Under the pieces are notes generated by a model. The model worked only from the letters and a program-made list of their open reading frames with translations, was not told where the DNA came from and did no database searches. Shown here piece by piece: positions 1-10,298 of a stretch of 44,510 bases of DNA (position 1 is its first letter; every line of letters starts with the position of its first letter). Position numbers and translations under genes: made by a program. This DNA is from Thalassotalea sp. (lineage in GTDB: Bacteria; Pseudomonadota; Gammaproteobacteria; Enterobacterales; Alteromonadaceae): contig JAKVCY010000016.1 of NCBI GenBank assembly GCA_022448425.1, forward strand, positions 1-44,510, written 5' to 3'.

Positions 1-51
1 TTACTTGATGGAAAATCGATTTGGGCTGAGAAAAATTTAGCTCAAATCTAA
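1..51 (+). CDS. IS481-family transposase, C-terminal 16 residues (cut by window edge)
   Basis: This is an in-frame tail identical in its residues to the C-terminus of the minus-strand transposase remnant at 39020-39298. Only the extreme C-terminus is present, with no catalytic residue inside the window. It is classed by its match to the second copy, whose NGICEQFHKT motif is typical of IS481/IS3-like DDE transposases. Confidence 0.75.
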   Translation, partial: LLDGKSIWAEKNLAQI

Positions 52-108
52 ACTGACAGCCACCGATAGAAAAACGGGTAACTGTCAGATCAAGTCTGAG
101 CTAGTACA
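1..108 (+). mobile_element. 3' end of an IS481-family element, including its terminal inverted repeat
   Basis: Positions 1-51 encode the last 16 residues of a transposase (ending LLDGKSIWAEKNLAQI, stop TAA at 49-51). The remaining bases run to a terminus ending in CTAGTACA at 108. The 108 bp match 38963-39070 in reverse complement with three mismatches, which fixes the element boundary at 108. Conserved ends of the TG...CA type and the transposase C-terminus fit IS481. The rest of the element lies outside the window, so whether this copy is complete cannot be told. Confidence 0.85.
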
Positions 109-417
109 AGTAAAGCCGACATATTCAAGTTATTTAATGGACAATTAATAATTGGCTCTTGTTCCTTCGTTGCGAATTTTAGCCAGCTATGCATTGTCTC
201 TAGACCTGGCGTTACCGCCGTCCGCTTTTGGAACAAAACTGCTATTCATTACCCGATTTGATTTAACGCTAAAAATCAAATCGGGTAACTCAAATGAAGT
301 AATTTTCAGCTCAGACTAATTAAAGCTAAATCAACTTAACCTCACTTCCTTTTTTGTTTTCACATCCGTTTCACATTCCCTTTGTCATGCTGTGCGTAAC
401 TTCAAGGAGAATGAATC
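109..417. other. Intergenic region with a strong inverted repeat, upstream of the DJ-1-like gene
   Basis: The 309 bp between the IS end and the first complete gene contain no convincing ORF. They contain a 16-bp perfect inverted repeat (249-264 and 273-288) and, just before the ATG at 418, a clear ribosome-binding site (AAGGAG, about 402-407). A promoter for the 418 gene must lie here, but no unambiguous -35/-10 pair was identified. Confidence 0.5.
249..288. repeat. 16-bp perfect inverted repeat with 8-nt loop
   Basis: The left arm TTACCCGATTTGATTT (249-264) and right arm AAATCAAATCGGGTAA (273-288) are exact reverse complements around AACGCTAA. Shorter outer arms (TTCATT near 245-250, AATGAA near 294-299) could extend the structure across a bulge. 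There is no T-tract directly after the stem, so it is not a textbook terminator. It could be an mRNA hairpin or a palindromic binding site for the gene at 418, or a remnant of the gene lost upstream. Confidence 0.7.
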
Positions 418-1590
418 ATGAAAACAGCAAAACACTTATTATTGTCACGGCTACCAACATTCGCGTTCTTGGTATTGCCTTTACTGATGATCTACACACT
501 TTCAAATAGCGCGTTAGCTTTTGAGGCTGAAGACATTGGGGCGAATACGTATAAACGCGTGCTTATGGTGCTATCAAGCTATGGGAAAGAGCAAGGTAAG
601 ACGCAACCCGGTTATGAATTTGATGAGTTTTCAAAAGCGTATTTGGTGTTCAAAGCGAACGGTGTCAATGTTGATCTCGCAAGCCCTCAAGGGGGCGCAA
701 TTGAAGCGGATAAATACGACCCGAACAAACCCTTTAATGCAGCAGTCCTTCAAGACAATATGATTATGGCAAAGCTAGCTAACACATTAAAAATAGCTGA
801 CGTTAGTGCCAAAGAATATCAAGGCGTTTTCGTTGTAGGGGGTAAAGGTGCCATGTTCGACTTACCTAACGATGCCTCGTTACAGCAAGCGATTGCAGAT
901 ATTTATCAGCAAAACGGTAGTGTTGCCGCAGTATGCCACGGCCCAGCGGCGTTAGTTGACGTAAAGCTTGCTGACGGTAGTTACTTAATTGCCAACAAAG
1001 CAGTTAATGGTTTTACCAACGCAGAAGAAAAGTTATTTGGTAAAAAGTGGATTAACCATTTTGAGTTTATGCTGGAAGATAAGCTAGTTGAGCGTGGTGC
1101 TAAGTTCCAATCTAGCCCAATCATGTTAAGCCATGTTGCTGTAGATAGCCGTTTAATCACGGGTCAAAATCCATCTTCAACGGTGGCAGTGGCTACTGAA
1201 TTGGTTAAATCAATGGGAATTGAGCCTGTAACTTTTAACGATTACGAAGATGATAGAACACTATCGATGGTGGCAAGAGTCTTAGACGGTGACGAAAAAG
1301 CGCTAACGACATTGATGACCAAGCAAAGTGACTATGATATCGAATTAGTGGGCATGTACGGTTACAACTATCTACAAACGGCAGAAAATGACGCTGCACT
1401 GGAAAAGTCACTAACCCTAATGACATTGGCACAAGAGGCCATTAACAACCCGAGACTTAACCTAACGATTGCGAAAACTCAACACAAGCTAGGGGATGAC
1501 AAGGCTGCTATTGCAACATTAAACCAGCTATTGGCGAGTAAGCCAGACTTTGAACCTGCGCAAGAGATGTTAAAAAGTTTATCGTTGTAG
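418..1590 (+). CDS. Secreted DJ-1/PfpI-family protein with C-terminal TPR-like extension
   Basis: The 390-aa protein starts with a hydrophobic signal sequence (about residues 8-34, likely cut after ALA). Residues about 45-265 form a class-I glutamine-amidotransferase-like/DJ-1/PfpI domain. The nucleophile elbow AVCHGPAAL has Cys173 followed by His174, and an earlier GGKGAMFDL loop matches Hsp31-like members, which include glyoxalase III and chaperone-like proteins. The last 110 residues are helical and TPR-like (KLGDDKAAIATLNQLLASKP), which is unusual for the family. The start is fixed by AAGGAG nine bases upstream. The response regulator and kinase genes follow 107 bp downstream on the same strand and may respond to the same stress, but that is inference. 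The exact reaction, hydrolase or glyoxalase-type, cannot be set from sequence. Confidence 0.8.
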   Translation: MKTAKHLLLSRLPTFAFLVLPLLMIYTLSNSALAFEAEDIGANTYKRVLMVLSSYGKEQGKTQPGYEFDEFSKAYLVFKANGVNVDLASPQGGAIEADKYDPNKPFNAAVLQDNMIMAKLANTLKIADVSAKEYQGVFVVGGKGAMFDLPNDASLQQAIADIYQQNGSVAAVCHGPAALVDVKLADGSYLIANKAVNGFTNAEEKLFGKKWINHFEFMLEDKLVERGAKFQSSPIMLSHVAVDSRLITGQNPSSTVAVATELVKSMGIEPVTFNDYEDDRTLSMVARVLDGDEKALTTLMTKQSDYDIELVGMYGYNYLQTAENDAALEKSLTLMTLAQEAINNPRLNLTIAKTQHKLGDDKAAIATLNQLLASKPDFEPAQEMLKSLSL

Positions 1591-1697
1591 TAACTTAATC
1601 CCTTGCTTTGCCTATTAATAAATAGTGATGGCAAATAGCTAAAGCTAGAAGTTAAAGCAAGCCAAGGCAAGATAAGCAATGACTGAATAGGAAAGGA

Positions 1698-2396
1698 ATG
1701 ATGTCGACACAGCAAAAACTGCAAATATTGTTAGTTGAAGATCAAACCAGTATCGCTAGCAATATCGCCGATTACATGGAAGAAAAAGGCCACGTACTCG
1801 ATTTTGCGACACAAGGAGAGCAGGGCTTATCGCTAGCCCTGAGTAATTTTTACGACCTCATTATTCTCGACATCAATTTACCACTGATGGATGGCTTGAC
1901 GGTGTGTCAGCAACTTCGTGAAAAAGCTGACCGCCACATTCCTATTTTAATGCTTACTGCAAGAGATAGTATTGACGACAAGATTGCTGGCTTTAACGTT
2001 GGCTCTGACGACTATCTCACCAAGCCATTTTCGCTACAGGAATTGGAAGTCAGGTGTCTTGCGCTTTCAAGGCGCCATTTATTGCAAACGAAAGACGTGC
2101 TGAAGCTTGGTCCTCTGGAAATTGACAGAAAGCGTAAAGTGATAATACGCGAAGGTAAAACCTTGGATTTACATACTATGGGGTACAAGCTGTTGACTGT
2201 ATTGGCAGAAGCTTACCCTCAGGTCGTTAGTCGCTCTGAGTTGAGTGCAAAGCTGTGGGGCGATGAACCTACGGAGTCTGATGCTCTGCGTTCGCATATT
2301 TATCAGCTTAGAGCTGTGTTAGATAAGCCCTTCTCAAAACCACTGCTTAAAACCGTTCACGGCGTTGGGTTTAAGCTAGATATTGAAGATAAATAA
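1698..2396 (+). CDS. OmpR/PhoB-family response regulator
   Basis: The 232-aa protein has an N-terminal receiver domain (residues about 8-122) with acidic pocket E14/D15, phospho-acceptor Asp58 in LIILDINLPLMDG and the conserved Lys in YLTKPF. A C-terminal winged-helix DNA-binding domain follows (about 135-230, ending in the GVGFKL wing typical of OmpR/PhoB regulators). The start at 1698 follows AAGGAA. It lies 29 bp before the sensor-kinase gene, so the two form a two-component pair. Targets are unknown; the adjacent DJ-1-like gene is a candidate. Linker and effector domain are of usual length. Confidence 0.92.
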   Translation: MMSTQQKLQILLVEDQTSIASNIADYMEEKGHVLDFATQGEQGLSLALSNFYDLIILDINLPLMDGLTVCQQLREKADRHIPILMLTARDSIDDKIAGFNVGSDDYLTKPFSLQELEVRCLALSRRHLLQTKDVLKLGPLEIDRKRKVIIREGKTLDLHTMGYKLLTVLAEAYPQVVSRSELSAKLWGDEPTESDALRSHIYQLRAVLDKPFSKPLLKTVHGVGFKLDIEDK

Positions 2397-2425
2397 TCGC
2401 GACGAAAGTTAGCGCTTGGAAAAGT

Positions 2426-3847
2426 ATGAATAGTCAACTTAGTGTAAATGAAAGCAGCTCAAACAAACGCAAGCGCTACCATAGATTGAGTAGCCAAATC
2501 GTATGGCGATTCTGCCTGTTTACCGTATTTTTATCAGCGACATACGGCATGATTTCATTTATTTTGATGTATACCTTAGAAGATAGTTTTATCGAAAAAG
2601 GCTTACAACAAGAGGCTAGTTACTTAATCTCTGGCTATGGAAGTACGGGGCAATGGCCAGCACCTCGTCGTTCAAACTTATCACTTCATTTTACCAAGAA
2701 AACGTTCCCAGATGAGATTCAGCAAAAGGCCATTGATGAGCCGGCACGTAAGGAGTTTTATGGTGAAGAGGGGCGTCACTACCACGTCATTTTATTAGAA
2801 AATTATGAGGATGTATTTTTAGTTGCCGAAGTAAGCGATGACCTTTTAGTAAGGCCAATTCGAGGCGGTGTCATTCAGTTTTTAGCGGTCAGTGGGCTTA
2901 TTGTTACCGTCATTGCTTGTTTGATTGCTTGGCTGGTTGGTAGAAAAACGGCAAAACCTTTAATGCAGTTGGCGGATTTAGTTGATGGCGTTGCTCCTGA
3001 GCATGTACCTGAGCGCTTTGCACAGCAATACCCAAACAATGAAGTTGGCATTTTGGCTACCACATTAGAGCAAGCTTTTGTTCGCATTAGTAAAGCGATA
3101 GAGCGAGAGCGCTGCTTTACCAGAGACGTAAGCCATGAGCTTAGAACACCACTAGCGGTGATAAAAAATGCCGTCGAAGTTTACAAAGCGAAACAGGAAA
3201 AAGAAAACCCTGATAACGTTAGTAGTACCAATAGTTCTAGTAGTGCCAGTGGTGCTAGAAATGCCAGTCGTGCTAGAAATGCCAGTCGTGTTAGCAGTGT
3301 GGACGGCATGCTGCCAATTGAGCGCATCGCCGAAGCGGCTGAAACCATGGAAAAAACGGTGACAACCCTGCTGATGCTGGCGCGAGAAGAGCACACTGAA
3401 GAACACAAAACAGGGGCTAAATCCTCGGTGGCGCTAATGCCATTGATAGAGCAGTCGATTATTGCACACAGTACGTTACTGGATGGAAAAGCGCTTGAAG
3501 TACATATTGATGACAGTTGTTTTCAGTCGGTTGTATGTCATGAAGGTATGCTGAAAGTATTGCTGGATAATTTATTGAGCAACGCGTTTCAATACACCAC
3601 CGAAGGAGAGGTTAATATTACCTTCAAGGGTGATGCGTTAATCATTACCGATTCTGGGCCAGGTATAGATTCTGACATTTCTGATGAAGTTACGAAACCT
3701 GCAGTAAAAGGTAGCCAAAGTACAGGCTTTGGCTTTGGCTTGGCGATAGTCAGCCGCCTTTGTGAGCATCAAGGCTGGCAATTGAAAGTGGATAGCTTAG
3801 AGAGTAACACAGGCACGAGTATTAGCGTGACGTTAGGTAAGAAGTAA
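2426..3847 (+). CDS. Two-component sensor histidine kinase with low-complexity insert in the DHp domain
   Basis: The 473-aa inner-membrane kinase has two transmembrane segments (about 29-51 and 151-173) bounding a periplasmic sensor region, then HAMP. The H-box has His237 in DVSHELRTP. The ATPase domain has an N-box (NLLSNAFQYT), G1 box (DSGPGI) and G2 region (GFGFGLAIV). It forms a pair with the regulator 29 bp upstream. Unusually, about 30 residues rich in Ser, Ala, Arg and Asn sit between the two DHp helices (about residues 263-292), encoded partly by two exact tandem copies of an 18-bp unit at 3252-3287. The frame is preserved and all catalytic motifs are intact, so the protein is probably functional. 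The signal sensed is unknown. Confidence 0.9.
   Translation: MNSQLSVNESSSNKRKRYHRLSSQIVWRFCLFTVFLSATYGMISFILMYTLEDSFIEKGLQQEASYLISGYGSTGQWPAPRRSNLSLHFTKKTFPDEIQQKAIDEPARKEFYGEEGRHYHVILLENYEDVFLVAEVSDDLLVRPIRGGVIQFLAVSGLIVTVIACLIAWLVGRKTAKPLMQLADLVDGVAPEHVPERFAQQYPNNEVGILATTLEQAFVRISKAIERERCFTRDVSHELRTPLAVIKNAVEVYKAKQEKENPDNVSSTNSSSSASGARNASRARNASRVSSVDGMLPIERIAEAAETMEKTVTTLLMLAREEHTEEHKTGAKSSVALMPLIEQSIIAHSTLLDGKALEVHIDDSCFQSVVCHEGMLKVLLDNLLSNAFQYTTEGEVNITFKGDALIITDSGPGIDSDISDEVTKPAVKGSQSTGFGFGLAIVSRLCEHQGWQLKVDSLESNTGTSISVTLGKK
3252..3287 (+). repeat. Two tandem 18-bp direct repeats inside the kinase gene
   Basis: GTGCTAGAAATGCCAGTC occurs at 3252-3269 and again at 3270-3287 without any mismatch. 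It is flanked by related degenerate triplets (AGT/GCC/AGC) from about 3218 to 3300. It encodes an ARNASR-type repeat in the loop between the DHp helices. In-frame 18-bp units allow copy-number change without frameshift. Confidence 0.9.
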
Positions 3848-4002
3848 TCACGTTGGTGATTGTGAAAAGTTACTTATCTTGTTACATATCATTCCTTGTA
3901 TATTCGATTGAACACGTTATCTTGTTACGCTGATGTTTGCATTCGCAAAGTGAACGCAATAGTGAGTCTGACCTGTATGGAACAATTTATTAAGGACATA
4001 CA

Positions 4003-4245
4003 ATGAAGAAAACGACTTTTCTAATTGGCGCGGCATGTCTAGCACTTGGTCCTGTGGCTTTTGACACAATTGCTTATTATGAAGATCAAACACTAAAAGC
4101 TCATACTACGGAAGTTTGCAAAGCATTTAGTGAAATAGAAGCGCCTTCATATACTGTAATTCCAAGACGCTATAAACACGAAGACAAAACGAAGTTTTTC
4201 GAGTTACGAGAGCGCTGCCAATTGTCTATTGTGAATAAAGCTTAG
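4003..4245 (+). CDS. Small secreted protein of unknown function
   Basis: The 80-aa ORF has an N-terminal hydrophobic leader (MKKTTFLIGAACLALGPVAF) and two cysteines in the mature part (about residues 39 and 73) that could form a disulfide. A ribosome-binding site (AAGGAC) lies about 6 bp before the ATG. It stands alone between the two-component pair and convergent minus-strand genes, with a 155-bp upstream gap. I do not recognise the family. It is short enough that it needs comparative support, but the leader and RBS favour a real gene. Confidence 0.6.
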   Translation: MKKTTFLIGAACLALGPVAFDTIAYYEDQTLKAHTTEVCKAFSEIEAPSYTVIPRRYKHEDKTKFFELRERCQLSIVNKA

Positions 4246-4268
4246 GACTTTACGACCAACGGCGGCGT

Positions 4269-5390
4269 TTAGGCGAACCAGAGCTCTATCTCGTCGGTTT
4301 CAACTTCAAACTTGGTAGAATGCTCTACATTGGCTGGCACGTGATACCACTGTCCAACACCAACCCTTTGCGTTTCGCCATTCATTGTCAGCAACAACTC
4401 TCCTTTAGTTATGACGCCGTGATTGTCGGTATCATGCGTATGTGGCGGAATTTCAGTGCCTGCCGGATATGACGCAAACAGCACGTCACAGTTATTTGCC
4501 GCTAACTTATACCCATCAAATCGGCCGTCATAAAGCGGTAATTCCTTTACTTTTTGTGGGTAACTACCTGCCATTAAAGCGTCTCCTTTAGTCTTTGTTA
4601 CTCTCAGGTTGTGCGTTGTCGGTTTCAGATTTACTGTATTCAGATGATGGTTTTTTTGTGCTAAGGATTTTGATGGTGTTTCTGGGCCAACTGGCTTTTT
4701 CTCTGCTGGCGCGCTGGTATCTTCAGACGTTGCTGATTGCAATGTTAACTTTTTAATCGATTGTATTGCTTCTACATAGTACACCGTCGATTCACCCAGT
4801 TTATGATCGTAGGTGATAACGTAGTTAGACGTCGTCCCCAGCAACGTGGCTTTAATAGGTGGCGTGTTATCAGCAAAGGTTATTTCTACCATTGATTCTT
4901 CGCCGTTCTTGACGTCTTTAGCTTCTTTGGTCGCAAAGGCCATGACGTAAACAACGAGGGATAAGGTAATAATGAAATAGGTAGTACGGATATTCGTTTT
5001 ACACTTTTTAGGGCCCCAAAATATTAGCTGAAGCAATTTGGCATAAAAAGGCATACCACCGTCTACATATTTTTCTTTAAGACGCACTCTGTAGCGGTTA
5101 CCAATATCAGCAAAATAGAAAATTAAGAACAACAAGAAAAAAGTGATAACAATGTCTGGGTTCTTAATGGGAGTCGCTAAAATATCTTCAAAGGTAACAA
5201 ATTGCAGAATATTTAAATCGAGAGAGCTATAAACAATATGCAAATAACTCATGCTTGATAGCAGTAGCACCAAATAAGCAATAGTGATAGTAATACCGGT
5301 TGAATGTCTAACAAAGCGAAATAATTCGTCAAACAAATACAGATCTTTCAGCTCTTCAAGACCGTGTTTTTTGGTGCCTTTTTCTTCCAT
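4269..5390 (-). CDS. Membrane protein fused in frame to a C-terminal cupin domain
   Basis: The 373-aa reading frame joins two dissimilar parts. Residues 1 to about 230 form an unrecognised membrane protein with hydrophobic segments near 34-53, 78-93 and 140-155, then a soluble part. Residues 273-373 are a single-domain cupin with metal-type motif PPHTHDTDNHGVITKGEL and WYHVPANVEHS. Between them is a low-complexity linker (about 231-272). The cupin portion begins at an ATG (codon at 4574-4572) preceded by a near-ideal Shine-Dalgarno, TAAAGGAGAC. It is therefore the right size and has the right signals to be a stand-alone 101-aa protein. The frame is either a recent stop-loss fusion, or one that yields both a fused and a free cupin. 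Function is unknown; the cupin probably binds a metal and a small ligand. Confidence 0.7.
   Translation of the reverse strand: MEEKGTKKHGLEELKDLYLFDELFRFVRHSTGITITIAYLVLLLSSMSYLHIVYSSLDLNILQFVTFEDILATPIKNPDIVITFFLLFLIFYFADIGNRYRVRLKEKYVDGGMPFYAKLLQLIFWGPKKCKTNIRTTYFIITLSLVVYVMAFATKEAKDVKNGEESMVEITFADNTPPIKATLLGTTSNYVITYDHKLGESTVYYVEAIQSIKKLTLQSATSEDTSAPAEKKPVGPETPSKSLAQKNHHLNTVNLKPTTHNLRVTKTKGDALMAGSYPQKVKELPLYDGRFDGYKLAANNCDVLFASYPAGTEIPPHTHDTDNHGVITKGELLLTMNGETQRVGVGQWYHVPANVEHSTKFEVETDEIELWFA
4581..4590 (-). promoter_or_regulatory. Internal Shine-Dalgarno for the cupin half
   Basis: On the minus strand TAAAGGAGAC lies 6 bases before an in-frame ATG at 4574-4572. The protein made from this ATG would begin MAGSYPQKVKELPLYDG, a typical N-terminus for small stand-alone cupins. 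This suggests that the cupin can be translated independently of the membrane part. Confidence 0.65.
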
Positions 5391-5471
5391 GATTATTGTT
5401 GCTGTACCGTAAAATAATAAATTTTAATTCAGTTACTTATATCTCAACAGCTGAACATTATCAAACCTCAC

Positions 5472-6323
5472 TTAATCACCTTTTTTCTCTTTCGAAGCAT
5501 CATCATCTGCTGGTTGATAGCGATAGTTGTAGTATCTGTCGGTTGAAACCTCATCTATTTGAGTAAATAGCGCAAAGCGGCCTTTCATTGCCAGGTTGTT
5601 CTCATGAGGTAGCACGGCTTGTGCAATTTTCTGAAAGTGAATATTCATTTTAAAGTCAGTGATTTTTGCACTGAAAATAGGTGAGAAAGGCCCGATGTTT
5701 TTGATGGCAATACGTTCAATAAACTGCCCTTGTTTATTGTAAGTAAGCTGTCCCGTTAATTGTTTCGAGGCTTTTTCGCCAAGTCTTTCCAAATGAACAT
5801 TGAAGTCGGCTATTGCTTTCACGTCATCTTCAAAAACAAAACTGAGCGTATTAATTGAGATCATATCCCTTAACTTGATGTTAATACTGCCGTTCGATTT
5901 TTTAGCTAATTGTTCTGCTTTTTTCTTTTGAAACTTCTTTGCTTGCTTGTCAGAGGGGACTTCGCCATTTAGCTTTAGCAAGGTCCATTGCTTGGTCGCA
6001 TCCTCGTTGGGCTGATAACGCTCTTCAGAGCTGGTGATATCTCCTTCTTCATTTTCATAATGGCTGACATCGAAGGCCCATTGCTTACGTGATGTTGCTT
6101 CAAAGGCAAGGATAGCGGTGCTGACTTGTTGTTGCATTAGTTCAGCGGATTGCTGCCAAGAACCATGGCTCTTGGCAGGCGTTGTTACTGCTGAAACATG
6201 TGTAACTTCTTCTATCGATTGGGCAATTGCTTGTGAATAACTGGGCTCTGCGGCTGCACAGGCAAAAGCGTAGAAAGCGAGTAGAGTAGAGGGGATAAAA
6301 GTTGTATTCATGTTGAAATTCAT
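5472..6323 (-). CDS. Secreted protein of unknown function
   Basis: The 283-aa protein has an N-terminal signal sequence (hydrophobic to about residue 25, with AAA before the likely cleavage). The mature part is hydrophilic and lysine-rich, with alternating strands (GQLTYNKQGQFIERIAIKN) that suggest a beta-rich periplasmic fold. A Lys-rich stretch (KQAKKFQKKKAEQLAKK) sits near the middle. There is no recognisable catalytic motif. It lies 75 bp downstream of the GH63 gene and 81 bp upstream of the membrane-cupin gene, all on minus, so the three may be one transcript. A second methionine at residue 5 is an alternative start. I do not recognise the family. Confidence 0.65.
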   Translation of the reverse strand: MNFNMNTTFIPSTLLAFYAFACAAAEPSYSQAIAQSIEEVTHVSAVTTPAKSHGSWQQSAELMQQQVSTAILAFEATSRKQWAFDVSHYENEEGDITSSEERYQPNEDATKQWTLLKLNGEVPSDKQAKKFQKKKAEQLAKKSNGSINIKLRDMISINTLSFVFEDDVKAIADFNVHLERLGEKASKQLTGQLTYNKQGQFIERIAIKNIGPFSPIFSAKITDFKMNIHFQKIAQAVLPHENNLAMKGRFALFTQIDEVSTDRYYNYRYQPADDDASKEKKGD

Positions 6324-6398
6324 ACCATGGCTCCTGAGATATAGCCGCCATGGTATGAGTTGCTATGTGAAATCAATGTGAAATTGATTACGCGCCCT

Positions 6399-8936
<2,538 letters not shown>

Positions 8937-9103
8937 TTATTTATTTTATAATGTATACAATTTATCTTGTTTAGAATTGGTCGACAAGAATATTCTTGTT
9001 TAAGTGAGAAAAGAAAAGGTATAGAAGCGGGCAGAGTAAATAAGGAGACTAGAAGGTAAAGTTAGAGAGCAGGGGGCTGAGACTAGGGTAGAAAAGAGGA
9101 AAC

Positions 9104-9131
9104 AAAAAGGAGGCCGTAACCTCCTCTTTTA
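9104..9131. terminator. Rho-independent terminator, mainly for the aspartoacylase gene
   Basis: AGGAGG (9108-9113) pairs with CCTCCT (9120-9125) around a 6-nt loop, flanked by A-runs on the left and CTTTT on the right. It therefore works on minus (hairpin followed by TTTTT) and probably on plus. It lies about 50 bp past the end of the minus-strand aspartoacylase gene and before the divergently placed GH63 promoter region. Confidence 0.8.
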
Positions 9132-9182
9132 TTAAAAAACTCAAAAGTCTTCAGTTAGAGAGCTGGTTCTCTCAAGAAAGTA

Positions 9183-10073
9183 CTACTCAGTAAGTTCAAC
9201 AGTGATTTTCTTACCGAGTGACATAGCAAGGTTATTGTCGTAGTAAGCCGCTTCATTGATAAAGTGAGGGTATGCTTCATAGTCGCCTTGATAAGTGATT
9301 TCACCACCGTCAAAGAGTTTAAATATTGGGTCACCTTTGGTTAGTGGTTTAAAGTCATTGTCTTGTACATTTTTGTGCACCATGCCAATGCGATTTCCAG
9401 TTTCATCTTCAGGTAGTTTAAGGCTTTCAACATAGGTGTATGCGTCATACCTAGCGGGTAGTTCGGTGAGCGCATCGTTGTTGTAGAGCTCAACAAAATC
9501 TAGAATGGTTTGGGTCATCGTTTCCATCCAGTCGAGTACGTCTTGGCGAATAACTGATTGCGGCTGCGGGCCAATTTCAACAATAACGCCTTGCGACGCA
9601 ATTGAAGCAAGGAAATAGTGCTCTTCCATACTCACTTGATCTTCAAATACCACGACTGCTTCCGGCATTTTTTGTAGCACATAAGCACCCATTTTCTTAT
9701 TAAAGTTGTCTGATTTTAACAGGATAAGGGTAGGGCCCATATTGCTGGTGGTGTTGTGTAAGTCGATAATAAAGTCAGACTTAGCATCGCCTTTTGGACC
9801 TAGCTGTGCGTTGATCGCTTTAGCTCTGCTCTGCTCGTAGTTGGCGAGTTCATTGTTGGCGAGTGAGTCAACTGTAAACTGACGATTCAGGTCGCAATCA
9901 ATGTATCGTTTGTTTTCTTCGAATGCTTTAGGGTTGGCAAACACGGTTTCAATATTGAGGCTTTCGCGAGCGAGTAATTCTGGAGATTTTTGCCATTTTT
10001 TTAATAGATAAATGCCACTAAATTCGTTGCCGTGAGTGCCACCAACGACGGCAACCTGTTCAATTTTATTCAT
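9183..10073 (-). CDS. Aspartoacylase/succinylglutamate desuccinylase-family zinc amidohydrolase
   Basis: The 296-aa protein has the zinc ligands and active site of the aspartoacylase family: GGTHGNE (His14, Glu17), DLNR (substrate Arg64), DLHNTTSNMG (His106) and VEIGPQPQ (general base Glu166). The C-terminal beta domain is present. The length and the human-ASPA-like motifs favour aspartoacylase (N-acetyl-aspartate + water -> acetate + aspartate) over AstE. It lies 225 bp downstream of spermidine synthase on the same strand but is separated from it by a terminator. This suggests its own promoter or partial read-through. The true N-acyl substrate is open; its position beside polyamine genes is suggestive only. 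Confidence 0.85.
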   Translation of the reverse strand: MNKIEQVAVVGGTHGNEFSGIYLLKKWQKSPELLARESLNIETVFANPKAFEENKRYIDCDLNRQFTVDSLANNELANYEQSRAKAINAQLGPKGDAKSDFIIDLHNTTSNMGPTLILLKSDNFNKKMGAYVLQKMPEAVVVFEDQVSMEEHYFLASIASQGVIVEIGPQPQSVIRQDVLDWMETMTQTILDFVELYNNDALTELPARYDAYTYVESLKLPEDETGNRIGMVHKNVQDNDFKPLTKGDPIFKLFDGGEITYQGDYEAYPHFINEAAYYDNNLAMSLGKKITVELTE

Positions 10074-10239
10074 AAGTTACATACTCCCACAAAAAAGCAT
10101 AAAGAAAAAGCGTAAATACAAGCGAAAACTTAAGCCTTAAAAAAGCCTAAACCATGGCTGAAGACAAGCCTCTTATATTACTGCAGTTAAGTTTGCTAGC
10201 AAGTGAAAAGTCACCGATGAACGCATGATAGCCTCAAAA

Positions 10240-10270
10240 GAAAACAGGGAGCTATTGCTCCCTGTTTAGT
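10240..10270. terminator. Terminator downstream of speE
   Basis: AACAGGGAGC (10242-10251) pairs with GCTCCCTGTT (10256-10265) around a 4-nt loop. On minus the hairpin is followed by a T-rich tract (TTTTCTTTT). It lies about 30 bp beyond the speE stop codon and separates it from the aspartoacylase gene. Confidence 0.85.
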
Positions 10271-10298
10271 CGTCGAGTTTAGTTGCTACTTATTATCG

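Noticed and set aside
3152..3408. Several overlapping short ORFs (both strands) in the repeat part of the sensor kinase
   Set aside because: They arise from triplet-like repeats that keep several frames open. None has an RBS or family motif, and the kinase frame explains the sequence.
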